From Acanthosepion esculentum (lineage: Eukaryota; Mollusca; Cephalopoda; Sepiida; Sepiidae), in NCBI GenBank assembly GCA_964036315.1, contig CAXIWW010000817.1:7165501-7229500 (forward strand): 64,000 nucleotides of DNA, written 5' to 3'. The position numbers were made by a program, and so were the translations under genes. Positions within the stretch are counted from its first letter, which is position 1. Every line of letters starts with the position of its first letter. The notes beneath the pieces are model-generated. The model made no database searches and had not been told where the DNA came from. It saw nothing but the letters and a program-made list of their open reading frames with translations. Positions 48,312 through 58,770 of the stretch are shown piece by piece.

Positions 48312-51137
48312 GGTCCACATTTGAGCGTCTTTGTAGATTCCGTCCAGCAGCATGGACCTGTTGGCTTCCGGTCCATATTTGAGCGTCTTGTGTAAGATGA
48401 TACACTACGTCCAGCAGCCCTGTTTCTGATCTCTTGGTTTCTGGTGCATATTTGAGCGTCTAATATAAAAAGATAAACTACGTCCAGCAACATGGACTCT
48501 GATCTGTTGGTTTCCGGTCCATATTTGAGCCACTAATCTAAGATTATAGATTACGTCCAGCAGCATGGCCTCTGATCTGTTGGCTTCCGGTCCATATTTG
48601 AGCGTCTTGTGTAAGATAATGCACTAATCCACCAGCCATGGTTCTGATCTGGTGGTTTCTGGTGCATATTTGAGCGTCTAATGTAAAAAGATAAACTACA
48701 TCCAGCAGCATGGCCTCTGACCTGTTGGCTTCCGGTCCATATTTGAGCCTCTTGTGTAAGATGATACACTACGTCCAGCAGCCATGATTCTGATCTGTTG
48801 GATTCTGGTGCATATTTGAGCGTCTAATGTAAAATGATAAACTACGACCAGCAGCATGGCCTCTGATCTGTTGGTTTCCGGTCCATATTTGAGCCCCTAA
48901 TGTAAGATATTACATGACGTCCAGCAGCATGGCCTCTGACCTTTTGTCGTCCGGTCCATATTTGAGCGTCTTGTGTAAGAAGATACACTAAGTCCACTAG
49001 CCATGATTCTGATCTGTTGGTTTCTGGTGCATATTTGAGCGTCTAAATTAAGATTTTAGTTTTCCGTCCAGCAGCATGGCCTCTGACCTGTTGGCTTCCG
49101 GTCCATATTTGAGCGTCTTGTGTAAGATGATACACTACGTCCAGCAGCCATGATTCAGTTCTCTTGGTTTCTGGTGCATATTTGAAAGTCTAATGTAAAA
49201 AGTAAACTACGTCCAGCAGCATGGCCTCAGATCTGTTGGTTCCCGGTCCATATTTGAGCGTCTAATGTAAGATTTTAGACTACGTACAGCAGAATGGCCT
49301 CTGACCTGTTGGCTTCTTGTCCTTATTTGAGTGACATGCGTAAGATGATACACTACGTCCAGCAGCCCTGTTTCTGATCTCTTGGTTTCTGGTGCATATT
49401 TGAGCGTCTAATGTAAAAAGATAAACTACGTCAAGCAGCATGAACTCAGATCTGTTGTTTTCTGGTCCATATTTGCGCGTCTAATGTAAGATTTTAGACT
49501 ACGTCCAGCAGCATGGACTCTGAACTGTTTCCTTCCGGTTCATATTTGAGCGTCTTGTGTAAGATGATACACTACGTCCAGCAGCCATGATTCTGATCTC
49601 TTGGTTTATGATGCATATTTGAGCGTCTAATGTATAAAGATAAACTACGTCCAGAAGCATGGCCTCTGATCTGTTGGTTTCCGGTCCATATTTGAGCGTC
49701 TAATGTAAGATTTTAGACTACGTCCAGCAGCATGGCCTCTGACCTGTTGGCTTCCGGTCCATATTTGAGCGTCTTGTGTAAGATGATACACTACGTCCAG
49801 CAGCAATGATTCTGCTCTGTTGGTTTCTGGTGCATATTTTGAGCGTCTAATGTAAAAAGTTAATCTACGTCCAGCAGCATGGCCTCTGATCTGTAGGTTT
49901 CCGGTCAATATTTGAGCGTCTAATGTAAGATTTTAGACTACGTCCAGCAGCATGGCCTCTGACCTGTTGGCTTCCGGTCCATATTTGAGCGTCTTGTGTA
50001 AGATGATACACTAAGTCCACCAGCCACGATTCTGATCTCTTGGTTTCTGGTGCATATTTGAGCGTCTGATGTAAAAAGATAAACTACGTCCAGCAGCATT
50101 GCCTCTGACTTGTTGGGTTCCGGTCCATATTTGAGCGTCTTGTGTAAGATGATACACTACGTCCCGCAGCCATGATTCTGATCTGTTGGTTTCTGGTGCA
50201 TATTTGGGCGTCTAATATAAAAAGATAAACTACGACCAGCAGCATTGCCTCTGATCTGTTGCTTTCCGGTCCATATTTGAGCGTCTAATGTAAGATTTTA
50301 GACTACGTCCAGCAGCATGGCCTCTGACCTGTAGGCTTCCGGTCCATATTTGAGCGTCTTGTGTAAGATGATACACTACGTCCAGCAACCATGATTCTTA
50401 TCTTTTGGTTTCTGGTGCATATTTGAGCGTCTAATGTAAAAAGATAAACTACGTCCAGCCGCATGGCCTCTGATCTGTTGGTTTCCGGACCATATTTTAG
50501 CGTCTTATGTCAGATTTTAGACTACATGCAGCAGCATGGCCTCTGACCTGTTGGCTTCCGGTCCCTATTTGAGCGTCTTGTGTAAGATGATACACTACGT
50601 CCAGCAGACATGATTCTGATCTGTCGGTTTCTGTACATATTTGAGCGTCTAATGTAAATAGATAAACTACCTCCAGCAGCATGGCCTCTGATCTGTTGGT
50701 TTCCCGTCCATATTTGAGCGTCTAATGTAAGATTTTAGAATACGTCCAGCATCATGGCATCTGACCTGTTGGCTTCCGGTCCATATTTGAGCGACTTGTG
50801 TAAGATGATACACTACGACCAGCAGCCCTGTTTCTGATCACTTGGTTTCTGGTGCATATTTGAGCGTCTAATGTAAAAAGATAAACTACGTCCAGCAGCA
50901 TGGCCTCTGACCTGTTGGCTTCCGGTCCATATTTGAGCGTCTTGTGCAAGATGATACACTACGTCCAGCAGCCATGATTCTGATCTGTTGGTTCCTGGTG
51001 CATATTTGAGCGTCTGATGTAAAAAGATAAACTACGTCAAACAGCATGGCCTCTGATCTGTTGGTTTCCGGTCCATATTTGATCGTCTAATGTAAGATTT
51101 TAGAATACGTCCAGCAGCATGGCCTCTGATCTGTTGG
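48312..51137 (-). repeat. S73 satellite array, 219-bp trimeric unit
   Basis: About 39 monomers of 73 bp. Three types alternate. Type a has GACCTGTTGGCTTCCGGTCC and TTGTGTAAGATGATACACTA. Type b has CCATGATTCTGATC, TTTCTGGTGCATATTTG and AAAAAGATAAACTA. Type c has CTGATCTGTTGGTTTCCGG and AAGATTTTAGACTA. The usual order a-b-c gives a 219-bp higher-order unit, with type c missing in places (for example 48,711-48,800 and 50,870-50,990). The orientation label is arbitrary. The flanks are S395 on both sides; the right border shares TTGGT (51,134-51,138). Confidence 0.95.
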
Positions 51138-51506
51138 TGTCCAATTGTCGGGAATTACTTACCTTATCCATAATTACAAAAGTTTTTTCGACACATTGAA
51201 TAGAGTCGAGGCGAAATTCAACGGTATGGGGACTTGTGTTAGCTCATTTGCGGAAATTGTCATGCGGCCCTAAACTGGGAAATCAGTCATATTTCACTTG
51301 TTTATAACTTTTTTCCAGTAAAAGTAATATTTTCAAAATGGGTATCAAATTGTGTGCAATATTTTGATTTGTCTATGGTTACAGGGATTTTTCATTTGCT
51401 CAGATAGTAAAAAGTACAGCTTTCACCGTGTGCGCGCTATGTCGTCTGACAATTTACAGCGTCCGAATTCCAGTGTGCACAATAAGACTGCTTTTCTAAT
51501 TTTCAC
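51138..51506 (+). repeat. S395 fragment (+), right flank of S73
   Basis: One incomplete monomer from TGTCCAATTGTCGGG through CCGAATTCCAG (51,463) to TTTCTAATTTTCAC. It has the same orientation as the S395 block left of S73. The left flank ends downstream of the point where this one begins within the monomer, so about 150 bp of S395 sequence is present on both sides. Confidence 0.92.
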
Positions 51507-54165
51507 AATTTCTCCTGGCTTGTTGTGACAACTGCCTTACAACGAATCTCAGGCTGCAGCAAGCCCAATTCTCCTGGCTCATTTTGTGAAAACAGCCTTA
51601 CAAGCAATCTCAGGCTGCTACAATCCGAATACGCCTGGCTCTTTTGTGACACCTGCCTTACAAGCAATCTCAGGCTGCTACGAGCCCATTTGTCCTGGCT
51701 TTTTGTGGAAAGTGCCTTACACGCAATCTTAGGATTCTACGAGCCGGTTCTCCTGGGAGATTTGTGAAAATTGCCTTACAAGTAATCTCATTCTTCTACA
51801 AGCCTACACCTGCTGGCACTTTTAAGACAACTGCCTTACAAGCAATCTCAGGCTTCAGTAAGCCCAATGTTCCTGTGTTTTTTGCCAATTGCCTTACAAA
51901 ATTATAAGCCGATTTCTCAAGTCTCTTTTGTGGCGACTGTCTTACAAGCAGTCTCAGGCTGCTACAAAACGACATATCCTGGCACTTTTGTGAAAACTGC
52001 CTTACAACAATCTCAGGCTAATACAAGCCTACACCTGCTGGCTTACAAAGGATCTCAGGTTGCTACAAGCCGATTTCTCCTGCCTCTATTCTGCCAACTG
52101 CCTTGCAAGCAATCTCAGGCTTCTACGAGCCGGGCTCTTCTATGACAACTGCCTTACAAGCAATCTCAAGCTGCTACGAGCCGATCTCCTGGCTCTTTTG
52201 TGCCAATTGCCTTACAAGCCATCCCAGGCTGCTACTAGCGGATTTCTCCTGCCTCTTTTGTGGCAACTGCCTTACAAGCAATCTCAGGCTGCTACAAGCC
52301 GAATTCTCCTGGCTCTTTTGTGACAACTGCCTTACAAGCAATGTCAGACAGCTCCGAGCCGACTTCTCTTGGCTCTCTTGTGTAAACTGCCTTACAAGCG
52401 ATCTCAGGCTTCTACAAGCCGAATACGCCTGGCTCTTTTGTAGCAACTGCCTTACATGCAATCACAGCAGCAAGCCCAATTCTCTTGGATTTTTGTGCCA
52501 ATTTCATTACAAGCAATTACACGCAGCTACGAGCCCGTTTCCCCTGGCTTTACACGCAATCTCAGGCTTCTACAAACTTACACCTGCTGACTCTTTTTTG
52601 ACAACTCCCTTACAAGCAATCTCCCGCTGCTATCGGCCGACTTCTCCGGGCTATTTGTGAAAACTGTCTTACAAAGGATCTCAGGCTGCTACAAGCCGAT
52701 TTCTCCTGCCTCTTTTGTGCCAACTTACTTCCAAGCAATCTCAGGCTGCTACGAGCCGACTACGCCTGGATCTTCTATGACAAATGCCTTACAAGCAATC
52801 TACGGCTGCAACAAATCGATATCCTGGCTCTTTCGTGACAACTGCCTTACAAGAAATCTCAGGATACTACAAGCTGACTACGCCTTTCTCTTTTGTGGCA
52901 ACTGCTTTACAAGCAATCTCAGGCTGCAGCAAGCCCAATTCTCCTGGCTTTTTTTGCCAATTGCCTTACAAGTGATCCCAGGCTGCTACGAGCGTATTTC
53001 ACCTGGCTCTTTTGTGGCAACTGCCTTACAAGCAATATCAGGCCTCTACAAGACGAATTCTCCTGGGTCTTTTGTGAGAACTGCCTTACAAGCAATCTCA
53101 GGATGCTACGGGCCGACTACGCCTGGCTCTTCTATGACAAGTGGCTTACAAGCAAACTCAGGCTGCTACAAGCCGATTTCTCCTGGCTCTTTTTTGGCAA
53201 CTGCCTTACAAATAATTTCAGGCTGCTACGAGGCGACTTTTCTTGGTTCGTTTGTGAAAACTGCCTTACAAGCCATCTCAGCCTGGAGCAACCCCAACTC
53301 TTTTGGCTTTTTGTGCCAATTGGCTTACAAGCAATCCCAGGCACCTACGAGCCGATTTCTCCTGGCTCTTTTGTGGGAACTGTCTTACAAGCAAACTCAG
53401 GCTGCTACAAGACGAATTCTCCTTGCTCTTTTGTGAAAACTGCCTTACAAGAAATGTCAGACTGCTACAAAACGACATCTCCTGTCTCTTTTGTGAAAAC
53501 TGCCTTACAAGCAATCTCAGGCAGCTACAAGCCGAATTCGCCTGTCTCTTTTGTGAAACTGCCTTACAAGCAATCACGGGCTGCTACGAGCCAATTTCTC
53601 CTGGCTCTTTTCTGGCAACTGCCTTACAAGAATTCTCCGGCTACTACAAGCCGAATTTTCCTGGCTCTTTTGTGACACCTGCCTTACAAGCAATCTCAAG
53701 CTGCAGCAATATGAATTCTCCTGGCTTTCTATGCGAATTGCCTTACAAGCAATCTCAGGCTGCTAAGGCCGAATACGCCTGGCTCTTTTGTGACAACCGC
53801 ATTACAAGCAATCACAGGCTGCCGTCAGCACAATTCTCCTGACATTTTGTGCCAATTGCCTTAAAAGCAATCCCAGGCGGCTACGTGCCGATTACTCCTG
53901 GGATTTTGTGGTAACTGCCTTACAAGCAATCTCAGGCTGCTACAAGCCGAATTCTCCGGGCTCTATTGTGACAACTGCTTTACAAGCAATCTCAGGCTGC
54001 AGCAATCCCAATTCTCTTGGGGGGTTTCCAATTGCCTTAGAAGCAATGCCAGGCGGCTACGACCCGATTTCTCCTGGCTCTTTTGTGGCAACTTCCTTAC
54101 AAGCATGGCAGGCTGCTACGAGCCGATTTCTCCTGGCTCATTTGTGGCATCAGGCGGAGATTTCG
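51507..54165 (+). repeat. S60 satellite array (+), first part
   Basis: Inverted relative to the arrays at 37-39 kb and 43-47 kb; reads ACTGCCTTACAAGCAATCTC. From 51,507 to about 51,900 it is the reverse complement of 38,700-39,100 and of 46,340-46,800 (CCTAAGATTGCG appears as CGCAATCTTAGG at 51,722; AGATTTGTGAAAATTGCC at 51,758). From about 52,700 to 53,480 it is the inverted partner of 45,470-46,260. Forward frames are open in long stretches, but these are repeat by-products. Confidence 0.95.
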
Positions 54166-54365
54166 TGTAAGCCGCCTGGGATTGCTTGTAAGGCAATTGG
54201 CACACAAAAGAGCCATGTGAAGTCGGCTCGTAGCATCCTGATTTTTCTTGTAAGGCAGTTGTCTCAAGAGAGCCAGGAGAATTCGGCTTGTAGCAGCCTG
54301 AGAATGCTTGTAAGGCATATGCCACAATTGAGCCAGGAGAAATCGGCTCGTACCAGCCTGGGATT
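54166..54365 (-). repeat. 200-bp inverted S60 patch inside S60(+)
   Basis: Orientation reverses at TTTCGTGTAAGCCGCC (54,161-54,176) and returns at CTGGGATT/ACAAGCAATC (54,365). The patch (GCATCCTGATTTTTCTTG, TTGTCTCAAGAGAGCCAGG) is closest to 45,280-45,370, which carries the same rare TCTCAAGAGAGCC variant, so it matches the opposite-strand array and not its neighbours. Confidence 0.9.
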
Positions 54366-56270
54366 ACAAGCAATCTCAGGTTGCCACTAGTCCAATTCTC
54401 CTGACTTTTTGTGCCAATTGCCTTACAAGAAATCCTAGGCTGCTACGTGCCGATTCCTCGTGGCTCATTTGTGGCATCTGCCTTACAAGCAATCACAGGC
54501 TGCCGTCAGCACAATTCTCTTGACATATTGTGCCAATTGCCTTAAAAGCAATCCCAGGCGTCTACGTGCCGATTACTCCTGGGCTTTTGTGGTAACTGCC
54601 TTACAAGCATTCTCAGGCTGCTATAAGCCCAATTCTCCTGGCTTTTGGGGCCAATTGTCTTACAAGCCATCCCTGGCGGCTACGAGACGATTTCTCCTGG
54701 CTCTTTTGCAGCAACTGCCTTACAAGCAATCTCAGTCTGCAACAAGCCGCATTCTCCTGGCTCTTTTGTGAAAACTGCCTTACAAGCAATGTGAGACTGC
54801 TACGAGCCGACTTCTCTTGGCTCTTTTTTGAAACTGCCTTGCAATCAAACTGAGGCCGCTACAAATCGACATCTTCTGGCTCTTTTGTGACAACTGCCTT
54901 ACAAGCAATCTCAGGCTGGATCCAGCCATATTCTCCTGACTTTTTGTGCCAATTGTTTTAAATGCAATCCCAGGCAGCCACGTGCCGTTTTCTCCTGGCT
55001 CTTCTGTGGTATCTGCCTTACAAGCAATCTCAGGCCGCTACAAATCGACATATCCTGGCATTTTGTGACAACTGCCTTACAAGAAATCCCAGGCCGCTAC
55101 GAAGCGATTTCTCCCGGCTCATTTTTGGCATCTGCCTTACAAGCATTCTCAGGCTGCAGCAATATGAATTCTCCTGGCTTTTAGTGCGAATTGATTTACA
55201 AGCACTCCAAGGCGTCTACGAGCCGATTTCTCCTGGCCCTTTTGTGGCAACTGCATTACAAGAAATCTCAGGCTGCTACAAGCCGAATTCTCCTGGCGCT
55301 TTTGTGACAACTGACTTACAAGAAATGTCAGGCTGATACGAGCCGAATTCTCTTGGTTCTTTTGTGAAAACTGCCTTACAATAATATCAGGCCGCTACAA
55401 ATCGACATATCCTGTCTCTTTTGTAACAACTGCCTTAGAAGCAATCTCAGGCTGCCGCCGGGACAGTTCTCCTGATTTTCTGTGCCAATTGCCTTAAAAG
55501 CAATCCCAGGCGGCTACGTGCCGATTTCTCCTTGCTCTTTTGTGGTAACTGCCTTACAAGCATTCCCAGGCCGCTACTTGCCGAATTCTCCTAGTTCTAT
55601 TGTGACAACTGCCTTACAAGCAATCTCAGGCTTCAGCAATCCCAATTCCCCTAGCATTTTGTGCCAATTGCCTTGCAAGCAATCCCAGGCGGCTACGAGC
55701 CGATTTCGCCTGGCTCATTTGTGGCAACTGCCTTACAAGCAATCTCAGGCTGCTGCAAGCCGAATTCTCCCGGCTCTTTTGTGCAAATTGCCTTACAATC
55801 AATCCCAGCCGTCTACGAGCCGACTTCTCTTGTCTCTTTTGTAAAAACTGCCTTAAAAGCAAACTCAGGCCACTACAAATCGACATATACTGCCTCTTTT
55901 GTGACAACTGCCTTACAAGCAATCTCAGGCTGACGCTAGTCCAATTCTCCTGATTTTTGTGCTAATTGCCTTACAACCAATCCCAGGCTACTACGAACCG
56001 ATTTCCCTTGGCGCATTTGTGGCATCTGCCTTACAAGCATTCTCAGGCTGCAGCAATATGAATTCTACTGGCTTTTTGTGCAAATTGCCTTACAAGCAAT
56101 CCCAGGCGGCTATGAGCCGAATTCTCGTGGCGCTTTTGTGACAACTGCCTTACAAGCAATCTCAGGCCGCTACAAATCGACATCTCCTGTCTCTTTTGTG
56201 ACAACCGCCTTACAAGCAATCTCAGGCATCCGATAGTCCAATTCTCCTGATTTTTTGTGCCAATTGCCAT
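54366..56270 (+). repeat. S60 satellite array (+), second part
   Basis: About 31 monomers. The stretch 55,080-55,350 (TTTTGGCATCTGCCTTACAA, CTGCAGCAATATGAATTC, AAGCACTCCAAGGCGTC) is the reverse complement of 37,750-38,000 and resembles 44,200-44,440. The array ends at CCAATTGCCATACA, where the minisatellite begins; ACA is shared at the join. The end monomer differs from those at the other two S60/M borders. Confidence 0.95.
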
Positions 56271-56519
56271 ACAGTCCAACGCAGACGACCCCCAGTCCCA
56301 GAAAAACCCACGCAGACGATCCCCACCCAGGAGACTGTCCCAGAAAGTCCCACGTAGACGACCCGCCACCTAGGAGAGGGTCCCAGAAATTCCCATGCAG
56401 ACCACCAACTGTCCAAGATGGTCCCACGCAGACGACCCCCCCACCCAGGAGACAGTCACAGAAAGTGCCACGCAGACGACCCCCACTACCAGAAAGTCCC
56501 ACGCAGACGACCCTCCACC

Positions 56520-57290
56520 AAGGAGACAATCCCAGAAAGTCCCACGAAAACGACCCCCACTCCCAGAAAGTCTCAAGCAGACGACCCCCAGTCCCAGAAA
56601 GTCCCACGCAGACGACCCCCAGTCACAGAAAATCCCACGCAGACGACCCCCCACTCAGGAGACAGTCCCAGAAAGTCCCACACAGACGACCCCCACTCAC
56701 AGAAAGACCCACGCAGACGACCCCCAGTCCGAGAAAGTCCCACGCAGACGACTTCCCAACCAGGAGACAGTCCAAGAAAGTCCCACGCAGACGACACCCA
56801 GTCCCAGAAAGTCCCACGCAGACGACCCACAGTCCCAGAAAGTCCCACGCAGACGTCCCCCCACCCAGGAGACAGTCCCAGAAAGACCCACGCAGACGAA
56901 CCCCAGTCCCAGAAAGTCCCATGCAGACGACCCCCCACCCAGGAGGCAGTCCCAGAAAGTCCCACGCAGACGACCCCCCAACCAGGAGACAGTCCAAGAA
57001 AGTCCCACGAAAACGACCCCCACTCCCAGAAAGTCTCAAGCAGACGACCCCCAGTCCCAGAAAGTCCCACGCAGACGACCCCCAGTCACAGAAAATCCCA
57101 CGCAGACGACCCCCCACTCAGGAGACAGTCCCAGAAAGTCCCACAGAGACGACCCCCACTCCCAGAAAGTCCCACGCGGACGACACCCTAGTCCGAGAAA
57201 GACCCACGCAGACGACCCCCAGTCCGAGAAAGTCCCACGCAGACGACTTCCCAACCAGGAGACAGTCCAAGAAAGTCCCACGCAGACGAC
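56520..57290 (+). repeat. Duplicated M segment, 463-495-bp offset
   Basis: CCCACGAAAACGACCCCCAC is at 56,541 and 57,004 (463 bp), and GACGACTTCCCAACCAGG is at 56,748 and 57,243 (495 bp). Both copies hold the same order of variants (TCTCAAGCAGACG, CACAGAAAATCCC, CCCCCCACTCAGG). The second copy has about 30 bp extra, one short monomer. Confidence 0.88.
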
Positions 57291-58299
57291 CCCCCACCCA
57301 GGAGACAGTCCCAGAAAGACCCACGCAGACGAACCCCAGTCCCAGAAGACAGTCCAGAAAGTTCCACGCAGACGATCCCCAGTCCCAGAAAGTCCCATGC
57401 AGAGGACCCCCCACCCAGGAGACAGTCCCAGATATCCCACGCAGACGACCCCCCAACCAGGAGACAGTCCCAGAAAGTCCCACGCAGACGACCCACAGTC
57501 CCAGAAAGTCAGACGCAGACGACCCCCAGTCCCAGAAAGTCCCTCGCAGACGACCCCCAGTCCAAGAAAGTCCCACGCAGACGACACCCTACCAAGGAGA
57601 CAGTCCCAGAAAGTCCACGCAGACGACCCCCAGTCCCAGAAAAACCCACGAAGACGATCCCCAACCAGGAGACTGTCCCAGAAAGTCCCACGCGGACGAC
57701 ACCCAGTACCAGAAAGTCCCACGCAGACGAACCCCCACCCAGGAGACTGTCCCAGAAAGGCCCACGCAGACGACCCCCCAGATAGGAAACAGTCCCAGAA
57801 AGTCCCACGCAGAAGACGCCCAGTCCCAGAAAGTCTAACGCAGACGACCCCCCACCCAGGAGACAGTACCAGAAAGTCCCACGCAGACGACCCCCCAGAC
57901 AGGAGGCAGACCCAGAAAGTCCCACGCAGAAGACGCCCAGTCCCAGAAAGTCCAACGCAGACGACCCCCCACCCAGGAGACTGTACCAGAAAGTCCCACG
58001 CAGACGACCCCCACTCCCAGAAAGTCCAACGCAGACGACCCCCCCCCACCCAGGAGACAGTACCAGAAAGTTCCACGTAGACGACCGCCACTCCCAGAAA
58101 GTCCCACGCAGACGGCCCCCAGTCCCAGAAAGTCCCACCCAGACGAACCAAAATCCCAGAAATCCCACGCAGAAGACCCCACACCATGGAGACAGCCCCA
58201 CATATCCCACGCAGACGACCCCCTACCCAGGAGACAGTCCCAGCAAGTCCCACGCAGTCGAACCCCACCCTGTAGACAGTCCCAGATACCCCACGCAGA

Positions 58300-58770
58300 C
58301 AACCCCCACCCAGGAGACAGTCCCAGAAAGTCCCACGCAGACGACCCTCAGTCCCAGAAAGACCCACGCAGACGAACCCCAGTCACAGAAAGTCCCACGC
58401 AGACGACCCCCACCCAGGAGACAGTCCCATAATGTCCCACGCAGACGATCCCAATCCCAGGAAGTTTCATGCAGACGACCCCCCACCTAGGAGACAGTCG
58501 CAGATATCCCACGCAGACGACCCCCCACCCAGGAGACAGTCCCAGAAAGTCCCACGCAGACGACCCTCAGTCCCAGAAAGACCCACGCAGACGACCCCCA
58601 GTCACAGAAAGTCCCACGCAGACGACCCCCACCCAGGAGACAGTCCCATAATGTCCCACGCAGACGATCCCAATCCCAGGAAGTTTCATGCAGACGACCC
58701 CCCACCTAGGAGACAGTCGCAGATATCCCACGCAGACGACCCCCCACCCAGGAGACAGTCCCAGAAAGTC
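58300..58770 (+). repeat. Tandem duplication, 2 x 219 bp, in M
   Basis: ACAGTCCCATAATGTCCC is at 58,421 and 58,640. Both copies continue with ATCCCAATCCCAGGAAGTTT, a CACCTAGGAGACAGTCG variant and CAGATATCCCACGC. Copies are nearly identical. Confidence 0.92.

Noticed and set aside
48312..51137. CRISPR-like regular array
   Set aside because: The units are contiguous 73-bp tandem monomers with no unique spacers, and the context is eukaryotic satellite.
39374..51506. CENP-B box in S395 (TTCG....A..CGGG pattern)
   Set aside because: The nearest candidate, around CAATTGTCGGG, lacks the required TTCG and central A positions on either strand.
52103..53842. Long forward frames in S60 with membrane-like or cysteine-rich translations
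   Set aside because: 60-bp monomers are open in all frames; the peptides are direct translations of the satellite with frameshifts at indels.
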